Part shown: one piece after another, positions 12,601 to 40,322 of the stretch
How the letters are laid out: each line of letters starts with the position of its first letter
How positions within the stretch are numbered: position 1 is the stretch's first letter
DNA from: Elgaria multicarinata webbii
Taxonomy: Eukaryota; Chordata; Lepidosauria; Squamata; Anguidae
Assembly (NCBI RefSeq): GCF_023053635.1
Contig: NC_086172.1
Location: 54,540,001-54,604,000 of the forward strand
Direction: 5' to 3'
DNA length: 64,000 nucleotides
Translations under genes and position numbers: made by a program
The notes under the pieces: generated by a model
What the model saw: only the letters and a program-made list of their open reading frames with translations
What the model was told of the DNA's origin: nothing
The model's database searches: none

Positions 12601-15274
12601 CTTTGTTCACCAGTATTAAGTGTGCTGGAGAACTAGAGACCCTGGTCCAGAAGAAAGGCACTATAATTACCTGCATATTTTGGTCATGATCTTGTGTAGG
12701 ATCTTGGGATTGGAGAAAAGATGTATAAAAAGGTCGGCCAGAGAGTCCTGAGCTTCTACTCCTCTTGCAGGATATCTTTTGAGGAACTTTAGCAGTTCCC
12801 TGAGGAGACCTCAGCTGGTTCCATTGCACTTGTGGGACCCCCCAATTGCGCAACAAAACTTTTGTGGTTGGAAACATAATCCCAGAAATGAGCAAAACCA
12901 CTCATTTACAGATTGGAACAGGTCAGCATAGCCCCTTTCTACAAGAAATGAGAGTTCCTACTCAGTTTGGGTTATATTTATAACTACAAATGCACTGTTG
13001 CACAAGCGCTGGGTCCTGTGAATGCATGGGCACAATAGGATACTACCCAGAGTGATCCATTCTTGGTATCTTAAGTCAATGTTCTTATCTATTGTTATAA
13101 AATTATAGAATTACTACTCTGCTGGATCAGGCTTCTTCCTTTTATGTTTAGCTTACTTTTCAGATATTCTGTTCTCAAGGAATCACCTGATCTTTATCAA
13201 TCAATGAGAGCTCTTTGAACAGTTCTTTCATCACCACTGAAGAAAAGTGGGAACTTCTCTGGGAACCAAAACAAGTATCTTAAACGTCAACACAATTTGA
13301 GCTTGGTGACAAGGGAGGTAGAGGTGAAGGGAGTACACCTGAAATCTTGCACAAGGAATTACTCCTGGATCAACACCATGGTGCCCAAAAGTTGAGCTAC
13401 ATCCAGTAGAGTCACCTACTTATTGCATTTACCCTTGTGAAGCTAGCAATTGCAAAAGATTCAGTGTGTGGCCTTGTAAAAGGAAAACTTGTTGAAGTCA
13501 TGTGTCAAGTCTCATGCCCTGATATGGAAGGTATTGAAATGACTGGAGCTGGAACAGACTGGGAATATAGCCCCATTCCACAGTTAAAAGTTAACTTTCC
13601 ATTTCCTGATTCCAAGGAATGGGACATCCCACTTCTTGAATGTCCCTTCCAGGAAAAGTTTACGTGTCCCTAAATGCTTGAGCATTTATTTCAATCAATG
13701 AAGCACATATATTCAAAAGACTTTAAAAACAAATTTTAAATAATGAACTGTATAGTGAAAACATTTTTCAAAATTCATGCTTAACACTCACTAGTTGATG
13801 TAATGATTAATCAACACTACCAGTTTAAGCAGACAGAACTCTCTTCCCATAAAGAAATCAGTGGTTACAATCATAGAGTACAGGAACTGGACATAGGGGA
13901 ATGGCAGGGCTTGCTCCCAAAAGGTGGCAAGTGCAATACCTGGCCATCTTCTATGATGCAACAGTATGCTGTAGTATTGACATTTTTAGGGGCAGCTACA
14001 ACATGGCCTTAGCTACAGTTTATTATATTTATTTATTTATTGCAGTTCTATACCAAAGGTCTCTGAGTGGTTTACAACAATCAAACTATGAAATAAGATA
14101 CAATATAAAAGTTTAAAAATACAGTATAAAATAAAAGTTCCTATTAGGCCTTCCCTAAGAGTTGCTTATTATGCTATTTGGTAGGTGTAGTGGGGTGTTT
14201 TTGTTTTCATCTTTTAACTAGAAAATATGGACAAGTCAGCAAATGATTGCTAGATATGCACTGAACTGACCTGCCTATGAACATTAGATAACTTAACAAA
14301 AAAGTAAATTGGAGATATAAAGTTTATGTATTAAAAGCATTAGTCCTGATGTGTCCCTGCATCAATATTGACATCAGAATGCTTGATGTTGTTCAGACAA
14401 TACTACCAAGTGATTTATGAACACTACCATTTGCTAATGGCGACTCACCTTTTCTATTGTATGTCTGAAACATATTATTGAAGCTGTAATCTATGGGAAT
14501 CGTCAATAACTAAGTCCATACAAAACCAATAAACTTTAAGAATGCCAAAAGTGTTCACAGCTGCTTAAAATTTAAATTAAACTTTAAAATGACATTTCAG
14601 AGGTTCATGTGGACAAGATCTGAGAGACAGAATTTATTCCCTTACAGAACAACTTTGTCCCACTATTAATATTTGCTGCAGCTGAACTCAGGCAGGCAGC
14701 TAGAAGTGAACCACTAGCAAAACTAAAGCAACACTGCGACTGCCTATATTACAGGGCTGGTTTGAAAACTGATTTTCTTAAAAGCCTAAAGATTGTACGC
14801 AGGAAATAGAAACAAGGATGCTTGTATAATCTGAACAGCCAAACCCTAGCCATATTTACTTGGAAGTAAGTCCCACTGATTTTGTAAATGTGCATAGGAT
14901 TCAACTGGCCTATATTTGACTGGTCAAGTATTCTAAATTAGTATGAGAGACATGATTTGATTCTTATACCAAGATCCCAGCTACAGGAATGCAAATATCA
15001 TAAGAAATATACATGCAATCCTCAAAATATGTTTATTATACTGTCCTAGTTATGAGTAACCTGGACTGTATGATCTAAGGACTCTTATCACATCCAAAAA
15101 GCATTTCAAAGACTATATGATGATGTTTGATGAGGAGTTCCTTAAGCTATTCATGTTAAAACAAATCACAGTTTCTTATGCAGATGAATCCTGAGAAGAT
15201 TTCTAAGTTCCATCTTTTCATGCCTACCTAATATAATCCTTCAAAGGATTGTACACAAGTGTACAATCATCTAT

Positions 15275-15362
15275 TATCTTTCCACAGCCTACATGGAGAT
15301 GCCAGAAATTGAATCTGGGAACCTTTTCATGCAAAGAATGTGATCTAACCCTGAGCTAGTCC
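15275..15362 (-). mobile_element. tRNA-derived SINE fragment
   Basis: On the - strand: TAGCTCAGGGTTAGATCACA (box A region) and AGATTCAATTTCTGGCATCT (box B region). Same family as the copy at 8652-8815, 5' part only. Confidence 0.65.
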
Positions 15363-15540
15363 TTCTTTACCCTGCACATATAGTCTAGTCCTGAGACCCA
15401 GGTGCAAGAATTCATCACCAAAAAATATTCATTCAAGATGTAGTCTTGAAATTAATAAAAATCTAGCTTTGTAAAGTCTACTATTTAGATCTACTTAACA
15501 ACTCAAAATTAAGCATGTATAACTGTAAATATCTATCTTG

Positions 15541-15622
15541 CAGCCTTATTCTATATATGTTTACTTGACAGTACGTTCTGTGGAGTTCAATAAGGCTTAC
15601 CATATATAGGATTGCAATATTA
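15541..15622. mobile_element. Decayed hairpin MITE
   Basis: Both ends are traces of TGCAATCCTATRCA in inverted order around TTCAATAAGGCTTAC. This fits a short palindromic MITE type common in amniotes. A second decayed copy lies at about 16672-16765. Confidence 0.5.
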
Positions 15623-17740
15623 AACCCTGTTGTCTGAAGTCTGATGAAAATAGCTTACATTGAGTTGAATAGTATGGTTAGAATTATAACTTCCGAAGTT
15701 AAAATCAATCCTGTACAAATGTAAGATATGAATTAAAATACTAATTACTATAATCAAAAGGTAAGATTCTTATGTACAACCAAAAATCTAATTATATTAT
15801 GTATTATATTATTTATCTATCCTTAAAATTATTCAACCAGTTTAGAAATGAAAAGAATTTCCTCGGTACATTAATAATATTCATGGTCCCTATTTGATCA
15901 TGTGTCAGAACAATATTTCATATTATACTTGCGATTCAAATTCAAGTTTCGCCTTGTATTTGATATACCTCAATCACAAAAAAAGAAGAAAAGATGAAAC
16001 TAATAAAACAGTATTATAGAAAACATGGTATCGCAGCATCTAGAACTAACTTTAACCTAAAAATGTCCAGCTTTACTTAAGCCTAAAAATAAATTGTTAA
16101 AAACATAGTACTCATAAAAAAGGAATATCATTTCACACCTTATTCTTTTTTTATTCTTCAAAGTCCAAGTTACCTTTCACACAGTGAAAGGTACAGCTCA
16201 AGCTCTTCTAAAATATGTATCCTACTACCAAGTTTTTTCTACCAGTCCTCTTGGACTTGATAAAAAAAAAAAATGTTTCGCGCTGCCAGCAGGGTTATAA
16301 AAGGCACATTTTGCTAATGAGATAGTATTATGGATGCAATAATTATTTTTTGACTTCACTTCAAATATAAGAGTAAGGAAGCAGTACATATCAAGCTGCA
16401 TTTTTCGTTGGTCAGATTCCCTAGGCCTATTGAAATGCATAGGCCATCTGTGCACATATCACAGTTCAAACACACCTTGTAGGCTTTAGTAATCTGACAA
16501 CACAATATCCTCTTACTTTAAATAAACTATTTCAGAATAAAAACACAAAGACAATTATTTCACAACAGAGCTGCCCAAGCTGTAACAGTTAACTTGTAAC
16601 AGTTAACATATTTTCCAAGCTCCTTTTTTACTTTTGAAACTAAAACCCAAATCTGGACTGTAAATTGGTCAAGCTACAATCTAACAACACTTAAAGAGAA
16701 ATACTTCTCCAAATCAATGGGATTTATACTTACATAAACGCTTATTAGAATGGGCTAGGGTTTTAATTCTCATCACCATGTAAATATCAGTCCCCCTAAA
16801 TAAGTTTGATTCTTAACTACTTAATAAAGACAAATGAGGGTACTTAGCAGAAACTTAATTAATGACTTTATAAATAATATTGAGAGTCACTCCTTCATAC
16901 AGTATTATTTAGACCCAGATCCTTTAACATGTTAACAAGATAGATTATTATTTTGCTTAATAGTAAGCATAAGAGGTTTTGGAAGATCTGAATTTCAAAA
17001 GTGACATAACCTGAAAAAATTAAGTAAACACAGAGATAGAGAGGCTTGAAAAAAATATGGTGGTTCAATTTCATATTATTAACATTCAAAACAAAATATT
17101 CCAATATGACTTCAATTCTGATGAACAGCCAAGGAAAGCCTTTTCAAAGACATCTTTTGAGACATCTGTCTCTCTACCTAGTAGAGGAAACTTCCAAAGA
17201 CCACTAACAGTAAATACTGATAAAATCCTTCGATGAAAAATGCCGAATAGAAGTTTGGAAGACTTTTGTATACACCAGAAGAAAAGCATCAACACCAGGA
17301 CAAAATACCTAAAACCAAAAATAATTTTAAAAACACACTGTGACACTAGACTACCTAGTAAGGAATAAAAAAAGAAAAAGAAAACCCAAGGCAGAACACA
17401 GCACAAGCGATCTCCCTATACCCAACTATTGAGTAAAAAATTGGCAGACATATATTACATGCTACTTAGAATAAAACACAGTACTGACACTTTTCAATCT
17501 TCATCCCTAAAAAAAAAAACATTTAAAAAAACCAGAAATAAAACCACCACTTTTCTAACCAGGAAACAATCAAACTGTTTCTGTCCTCAAAAGTAAAAAT
17601 AGAGAGGGAAAAGATAAAGGCAGAATGAAGAACACAAACACCCTCCCACTATCCAGCTCTGTTTGCATCAGAGTGGAATTGTGGAGTAGGAGAAGGCATT
17701 GCTTGCCTCACCTCCCTTCCCCATACATAGAGAGGCTTAC

Positions 17741-18250
17741 CTTGGCTGCACCCCACTTTTATTTCCTTTCCTGGAGCAGTGGAGAGAGAGACACACACAA
17801 AGGGTAATAAAGGGGGAGGAGGGGAGAGTAGGGGGATGGGGGGGGGAAGCTGGTGAACTGGCGTCTGCTCCTCCTGTGTGTGTGGTGAGGTGTCTCCAGC
17901 CAGGGCCAAAAAGCAGCAGTAGCAGCAGCAGCAATAGTAGTGGAGAAGGAGACGGGGCTGTGTTGCTAAGAGGCTTTTGGTCTCTTTTCTCTCTTCTCTG
18001 ACGGCCAAAGCGGGGGAAGAAACTCTCCTTCTCTCACTGTGTCTCTCTGGGATCCTCTAGCTAGACTGAGGGTGGGGGAGAAACTCAATCTCCTCAGGCC
18101 AAACCCTCCCCGCAAACCAATTCAAGGTGGAATTAGTGCTCTGTCCCTTTAACAATATAAATAAAAGGTCCCCCCAGTCTCCCCCTTCCCTCTCTTCTTC
18201 ATCATCAGCTGCTGCTGAAGCTCTGGTTCTGGCTGGGAGAAAGATGGGAG
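17741..18250 (-). other. MBD5: Candidate MBD5 5' UTR exon 1 (low confidence)
   Basis: On the - strand a good donor, CAAG|GTAAGC, falls at 17741/17740 at the left edge of the CpG block. It would end a noncoding exon transcribed away from ORC4, as expected for MBD5, whose first exons in mammals are noncoding. The start is arbitrary. No MBD5 coding sequence is visible. Confidence 0.3.
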
Positions 18251-18258
18251 GCTGTCAC

Positions 18259-18269
18259 TGCGCATGCGC
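18259..18269. promoter_or_regulatory. NRF1 palindromic site
   Basis: TGCGCATGCGC is a perfect match to the NRF1 consensus, typical of CpG-island and bidirectional housekeeping promoters. It lies about 420 bp upstream of the ORC4 exon 1 donor. Confidence 0.7.
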
Positions 18270-18384
18270 CCCAAGGGAGCTTGCTGGGTTGAAGGAGGGG
18301 GAGGGAAAAAAAGGTTGCCTCCCACAATGCCCCGCGCTGCGAGAGAACCCGGAAAAGGATTCCGCAAAGATGGGAGGAAGGGGG

Positions 18385-18426
18385 CCGGAAGTTGTGGGAG
18401 GGGAAATCAGAAGGTAAAGCGGAAGT
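18385..18426. promoter_or_regulatory. Two ETS/GABP-type sites
   Basis: CCGGAAGT at 18385-18392 and GCGGAAGT at 18419-18426 match the ETS/GABP core on the + strand. Paired ETS sites near a CpG-island start are common in housekeeping promoters. Binding is inferred from the motif only. Confidence 0.5.
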
Positions 18427-18589
18427 AAGCAAAGGGGTGGAGGCGAAGAGGAGGAGAGTCTTGAGGAGGTACGCGGCGAGGAGGTGGCGGCGACGACGTG
18501 TTTGTGTGTATAAATGCATCCGCGCGCACATATATTCTCTCACAGTCACATGGTGGAGGTGCGCGCGGGGGTTGCTGGGTGCCTTGGGC

Positions 18590-18685
18590 CGCTCGACGAC
18601 GAGCCGGAGGAGTAACGGAGAACGCGCGCGCCCTTGAGATCTCGCTGTGGCTGCCGTAGGTAGCGAGTGGGCAAGAAGGACGGAG
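18590..18685 (+). other. ORC4: ORC4 exon 1, 5' UTR (5' end not defined)
   Basis: A strong splice donor (GGAG|GTAAGT) at 18685/18686 lies in the CpG-rich promoter block. It is the best partner for the acceptor at 22091-22092, which sits 13 nt upstream of the ORC4 ATG. The transcription start cannot be read from sequence, so the left end is only a guess. A noncoding first exon agrees with known vertebrate ORC4 structure. Confidence 0.55.
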
Positions 18686-19009
18686 GTAAGTGGCTGAGGG
18701 GGACAGGGCGCCGCGGAGTTGGGTTTTTTAATTTTAACTTCCTCACCCTGGAGCCAGGGTAGGGATTCCGAGGTAATTCCAGGGCGCCCTGCCGGTATTC
18801 CTCCCCCCCCCCCGGGCGCCTCCTTCCTCCCCGCTCGGCCTGCCTGTGAGTAAAAGGGCGGGGAAGGTGGCTTCGACCACCTTCCTTAGAGGGGAAGTGG
18901 GAAATTAACGGGCTTCCTCCCTTCTCCCGTGTGGCTGGTGCGTGCTCAGGGTATCCAGCGGGTGAATAGTTGAAACTCTGGAATTCGCTTCTTCAGCCTG
19001 TGGTGACGG

Positions 19010-19733
19010 CCGCCGACTTGGAAGGCTTTAAATAAAAGGCGATTAGACAGATTCTTGGGGAACAAGGCGGTGAACGGCTGCTAGTCGTGGTGGCTTCCTG
19101 CAGGATCAGAGGCCACATGCTGGGGTACAACGGCGGGAGAGGGCTGTTGTCCTTAGGTCCTGCTTGCAGACTTCGCATAGGCATGTGCAGTGGCGTAGCG
19201 TGGGGTGGGTGGGGGCTCAGGGGCGGTTGCCCTGGGCGCAAAATTCTTAGGGGTGCAAAAATTTCAAAAAAAAGAAAGAAAAGGATGTAGTAATAATAGA
19301 TAAAAATAAAATCTATGAAGATCCAACTGTGTAGACGGGGACAATAAACATTGCCGTGTAACATTTTCAATGTAGATTTCAATACTGTTATTGAAAAAAT
19401 TGCACATATTAAAACCAGGCGATTTTAAATAAATTTAAGTACCGATATACTAATATTATATTAATTTTACTTTAAATAGATAAGTATTTTCTTAAAATAT
19501 AATACATGTGCTTGGGGAGGGTAAGGGGTACAATACTGGACTGGTGGAAGGGACTCAGGGAGTGCTAAAGGTCCACGGATTAGGGGCGCAATACTTGCCT
19601 TGCCCCAGGCGCCAGCATCCCACGCTCCGCCACTGGGCATGTGGCTGGCCACTGTGGAAAACTGATTGCTGGGCTGCATAGGCCATTGAACTGATCCAGC
19701 TGGGCCCCTTCTTATGCTTTCATATTCTTAAAT
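19010..19733 (+). mobile_element. CR1-like 3'-end repeat, split by a hAT MITE
   Basis: 19010-19187 and 19636-19733 are the two halves of one repeat: GGCTTTAAATAAAAGGCGAT ... CATGCTGGGGTACAACGGCG, then GTGGCTGGCCACTGTGG ... CTGATCCAGCTGGGCC and TTCTTATGCTTTC. The same family is at 26020, 26578 (reversed) and 41655. It lies 325 bp inside ORC4 intron 1. Confidence 0.75.
19188..19635. mobile_element. Non-autonomous hAT element with 8-bp TSD
   Basis: The terminal inverted repeats CAGTGGCGTAGCGTGGG and CAGTGGCGGAGCGTGGG differ at one of 17 positions. The 8-bp target duplication GGCATGTG is perfect on both sides (19180-19187 and 19636-19643). There is no transposase frame in its 448 bp. Confidence 0.92.
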
Positions 19734-20349
19734 GGGTGAGAGAATGGCAGGTGGCAGCTTAAGTTGCACCAAAGATAGAATTTCGCCCAAGGTGGCTGTT
19801 TGAATTAACTGCAAGGAGGGGTGTGATGGGAGGAAAGGTTGATACCTTGTGGAATTCTGCAGGATCTGGTCCTGGTAGCCCCAGGCCATGCAAATGGCTT
19901 AGTCAGTCCCAAGTCTCTGCTATTCTTACTACTTGAGGATGTAATTTATTTGTTTTCTTCATCCCAAGTATCTTGGGAGAGTAATCCTATGCCCTTTAGT
20001 GCCTGGGAAATATTGTGTATTTCAGTTTCCTGGTGCTGAGCTCTATCCTCAGGACCAGGAAACTACGCTTCCCTCCTCCGTCCCTTCACAGCCAGCGTGG
20101 AAAGAACCATGCTGGCTGCTGCTACAAGTTTGCAAATGTGAGCTTGTAGAGAGTTAAAGGGGGTAGGATGGGGAAGAGACTGGGGACATGGGGCTGCAAT
20201 GTATCTCCAGTCCAACCTCCTTCCCTTCCCTGAATTATCTGTGATGGGCAAAATTGCTAGTTTAGCTTTAATGAATTATGAGAGACACAAAGCACTCTGC
20301 ATTGGATACTTGTGAGAACCCAGGGCGCATCCCATAGGATTATTCCATA

Positions 20350-20485
20350 AGGGTATAATCCTTTGTATGTTTAGACAGAAAAAGTCCTAGAGCTCCTAGC
20401 ATGCCCTAGCCAGCATGACTGGCAGTGACATGGTGGGAGTAGTAGGACTTCTATCTAATTAAGTATATGATTGTATCGTTGTTGT
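20350..20485. mobile_element. Hairpin MITE
   Basis: ATAATCCTTTGTATGTTTAG, AGTCCTAGAGCTCCTAGCAT and the inverted GGGAGTAGTAGGACT arm form a decayed palindrome of a squamate family. It sits in ORC4 intron 1. Confidence 0.5.
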
Positions 20486-22092
20486 TTTTTTGGAGGCTGA
20501 AAGCTCTTGGGCCACAAGGAAACATGTAGATGCCACATGCGGCTAGCTGGGGGTGCTGCCCTAAATATGCAGCTCAGCTCCACTTCAAAGCTGTCTTGTT
20601 GACATCAGTGGTGCTATATCCATGGGATATTTTTGAAGAGAAGTGATAAGCGTTCTAAACCAGCCCTGTCAAAATCATAAGACTTACAGACAAAACACAA
20701 AAGAAAGGACTGCTCACATATAGGTGCTCTTCTGTCACATTTTTACATATATGTTCCTCCCCCCCAGTTGGATAAACTGTTTAATATTGAGGACAAAGTT
20801 AAAACAAAATAAGATTTTAGGGCTGCTGAGCATTGATATCTTGTAGATTATATGGAGGTGGCATAATCTGCATGTACATTATTTTTTGAGGAGAGGAGCT
20901 GTCCTGGAAGTCTCAGTCTGCCATTCAGATATTGCTCCCATTTCTGTCGTCAGAATGGCACTTTGGGATATGTTATGTAAACTGGTTCTACCTTGCTATA
21001 TCATTTAAATTATCAATGTAAGCCCCTTGGAGCAGGTGCCTATCCTCTTGTACTATGTAAAGTAATATCTATGGCAGGGCTGGGCAACTTGCTCGCAAAT
21101 GTGTACTCGGGCAGAAGAGAAAGGGTGGTTCTACGGGTGGACCGGCTTATGAATAATCATCCGCCTGCTCCTGATTTATTCCCTCCCCATCTAGTTAATG
21201 CAGTTTGAGGAGAATAGAGACTTGCTGATCTCCACAATCCTTCTGCTGTACACAGAATGACCATCAGCCTCCGAGTTCAAAGGCTGACAGGCATCCAGAT
21301 CTGATTGCACCCTCACATAGTTAAAGAAGAAACATAACAGAAAAATAAGTTCATAGAAAACTGGAGTCTGTTTATTTCCTTTTTGGAACAACAAATTGCT
21401 GGATAATAATCCATATTTAATGTATTTAAATATATTTATAAAATTTATATAATTTATTTGCATTGTATTACTGTTATAGGTATATTCTCACAGTACTGAT
21501 ATTTATTCTACTTACATTTTGAATTTGTTATCGCTTGACTAGAGTTGTAGAATGATTTTGCTAGATGATTTTAATTATTTGTAATCTGCTATTAAAATAA
21601 ATACATCTATGAAGGTAGGAACTGGGGCTTCGCTTCTCAAACTAAACTTTAAGCTGGCCTGATCATACCAGGAATCTGGCCCCTGTGAGATGCTTTTGGA
21701 TTGTACCTGGCCCAAAGCTTTGTTTCTGTGTAAACTGGGATTGTATACATTGGGGTAGCACATGTCTTACTTCAGGGTGCAGATCCTTCAGTTCCTTATT
21801 CATGCATATATTTTTCAAGGAAAGGATAGGTATGTTGGCATTATACTTCAGAAGACTTACATAAAGGAATTTACAAATGGCACAATTGTCAGGAATCTTG
21901 TAGGTGACATTCTTTTTGTGGAGGTGTATAATCTGAAGTGGCCAAAGTTTATTTGGGGGGCATAGGTTTACAACATTCATTTCCTTTCTTAGGATTCTTC
22001 TTCACCCCTGTGTTGAACAGTCAAGTATGAACTTGGAGTTAACTGTGCATGAGGAAGTTCTATTGTAATGTAAATGTTTCTCCCTCTTTTAG
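20486..22092. other. ORC4 intron 1, 3' part
   Basis: AT-rich. A possible hAT MITE start (CAGGGCTGGGCAACTTGCTC) is at 21075. Nothing else was recognised. Confidence 0.4.
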
Positions 22093-22105
22093 ATTGTGAA
22101 TCACA

Positions 22106-38166
<16,061 letters not shown>

Positions 38167-38825
38167 TTGTGGACTCCAGAAGTGTGGACCTTATGAAAGT
38201 CACAATTGATGAATCAGTGTTACAAATTGAATTGTGACACTTGAAAACATGGATTTTTTTTCTCTGTCTCTACAGAATGTTCTTTGGTAAAACATGAGTG
38301 GTCCTGTTTTCTTTAACAAATGAGGAAAAGTTTCCAAGGGAGTAAATATTTTTGATCTGGATCAGAGATCTAGCCTATTGAAATTGTTTTCAATGTCCTA
38401 AGTTGCATCAAAACAATATTTCATTTTGGTTCTATTTAGATTTTCACTACCTTCCATGTATGCTTTCCCCAATATGTATATTGCTATTTTGATTCCCAGC
38501 AGAGGGGAATGTTCTCTAATGGTGTCAAATTCTCTTTTGATGGCTATCGGCTAAATAACTGTTTGCATTCTGTTAAACTGCCCCTTACTGTTCTACTGAA
38601 CTATTTTTCAACTCATTTTATTGAAGCTTTAATAGTTATTCTAAAATGATACTGGACTAGGACAACTGTTTCAGTGCCTTGGTACTGGTATAATGTAGCC
38701 TGACTGACATGGTGGCTTGGTGGTCAGGAATACCATATATGTCCATTCTCAGAAATTGGATATTTCTACTCTCACTTCTCTCCTAGTCTTTGGGCTATAC
38801 TTAATAAAAATGCAGCACAAATATA
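38167..38825 (+). other. ORC4: ORC4 3' UTR with candidate poly(A) signal
   Basis: AT-rich single-copy-looking sequence follows the stop codon. AATAAA at 38803-38808 is the first downstream signal in a plausible place. A hAT-like MITE begins at 38849, just beyond the expected cleavage point, so the transcript probably ends before it. The end is inferred. Confidence 0.5.
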
Positions 38826-38848
38826 ACATTAGTAGTGGTTATCTAAGC

Positions 38849-38983
38849 CAGTCTTCCCCAATGTGGTGCTCTCCAGATGTTTTGGAATTCGATTTCCATC
38901 AATCCAAGCCGTCTTGGCCAGTGGTTAGAGGTGCTGAAAGTTGTAATCCAAAACATCTAGAGGGCTCCAGGTTGGGAATGCTG
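38849..38983. mobile_element. hAT-like MITE
   Basis: Starts CAGTCTTCCCCAATGTGGTG and ends CCAGGTTGGGAATGCTG, its inverse. The centre carries CCAGATGTTTTGGA and TCCAAAACATCTAG. Flanking octamers ATCTAAGC and CTTTAAAC agree at 5 of 8. A half copy is at 51078-51157. Confidence 0.75.
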
Positions 38984-40186
38984 CTTTAAACAGTAGAAGC
39001 GTGCATGTGAATAAGCAGCTATGTCTCTTGAGAAGTTTACACTGCAACTGGTAATGTAAAATTTGGCCACGTTGTATTGCAGAACTTCTGCTATAGATAA
39101 CTAGTGCACAGAGAGCAGAGAATGCCTCACCAATACCTTTTGAATATTCCTGTAAACTGACTACAAAATTAATTGCAAATCTGCTTAAAATATCACTGCA
39201 GCCTTGTTTCAAATTCCATCAGGCTAATTGTGGTTTAGCTAGCTGGTGGTTGGAAGGTATATATTTCTGATGTAGGCTGTTAACATTGCTTTGAGTTTTT
39301 TGCTCTTCCCATAGGGTTTCACATCAATGATAGTATGGCTATTCCTTCAAATGTGGGCAATCAGTGTGTAAACTGCGACTGTAAATCTGGTTTCGAAAAT
39401 CTTTTTGATCCCTAGCATTGAATTCCATTTTGGAGAAGCTCTCAGGGACTGCAGGGCTGAAGGCAAAGGGAGAGGTTGGGGCCAAAAGTACAGTGTTGGC
39501 ATATTTTAGTTTAAAGTTCTTACTTCCAGTAAGTAAGCCTTAGGAAAGGCATTTCAGCCTTTTAGAATTAGGAAGAATTGCACAAAAGCTGGTAAACCAC
39601 CAAATAAGAAATTGGGGTGTGTGTGTGTGCGTCTGGGCAACCTGAGATCGGGATTTGGTCCCTAAACCTGAGGTTCTCCTCCCCTGCTGTAAATTATCAC
39701 CTGCCTTCAAAATACTGTATTCATGACCTGAGTCACCCTTCCTGGCATCCCAGTTGCACCTATCCCTTCTGTACTACTTTCCCAGCCTGTATGTCAGTTC
39801 TGTCTCTGCAGTGCTCCCCACTGAGCTTCTGCCAAAGCACAGAGATAGGACCTCTATATAATTCTGTTCTTTGCTGGTATCATTTATTCACTCATGAGCT
39901 TATGGAAGAGTCAAGACCAGCAGCTAGCTCCAATGTCTCATAAGGTTATTAGCTTTGAAATCCTATAGAAGTTATATTAAGTCTACATTATCTTTCAGTA
40001 GTGACTATGAAGCAGTAGCTATGCTAGAAATGCAAGGAAGTCAGAAATTTATTCACTCGTACATGTATGAGAATTAAACTTGGTTTCCTAGTACTTGATG
40101 TGTGTGAAAACTACCTCATATTTTGTCCTAATGTGCATCTTTACAATATGTATATGCTCCATTTTTTACAGGTGCTTTTAAATCTG

Positions 40187-40322
40187 GGTAAAATCCTATA
40201 GAAGTCCTACTTTGAGTAGACCTCTTGGCATGAATGGGACTTGTTAGTCATGACTAACTTAAGTCCCATTAACTTAAATGGTCTACTCAATGTAGAGCTT
40301 ACCTTGGATTTGACCCAATATG
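40187..40322. mobile_element. Hairpin MITE
   Basis: GGGTAAAATCCTATAGAAGT and its inverse GTAGAGCTTACCTTGGATTT bound a palindrome centred on GTTAGTCATGACTAAC. Related in layout to the element at 367-573. Confidence 0.65.

Larger units (their letters stand above)
12600..17600. other. Noncoding stretch with scattered old repeats
   Basis: AT-rich. It holds a reversed LINE tail near 14015-14090, a possible hairpin-MITE trace at 14850-14900, and the SINE and hairpin remnants listed separately. No coding exon or RNA gene was seen; the 106-residue - strand frame at 17086-17406 has no recognisable domain. Confidence 0.5.
17650..18960. promoter_or_regulatory. CpG-rich bidirectional promoter block (ORC4 + / probable MBD5 -)
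   Basis: This is the only long GC- and CpG-rich stretch in the left half of the window. ORC4 starts inside it on the + strand. In mammals MBD5 starts divergently from the same promoter. There is no good TATA box, which suits a housekeeping CpG-island promoter. Purine runs and poly-G tracts (17838-17847) and GC-box-like sequences are scattered through it. The ORC4 role is well supported; the MBD5 role rests on synteny. Confidence 0.8.

Noticed and set aside
12431-12901. 156-residue - strand frame
   Set aside because: Overlaps a + strand LINE tail and crosses unrelated sequence; no recognisable domain.
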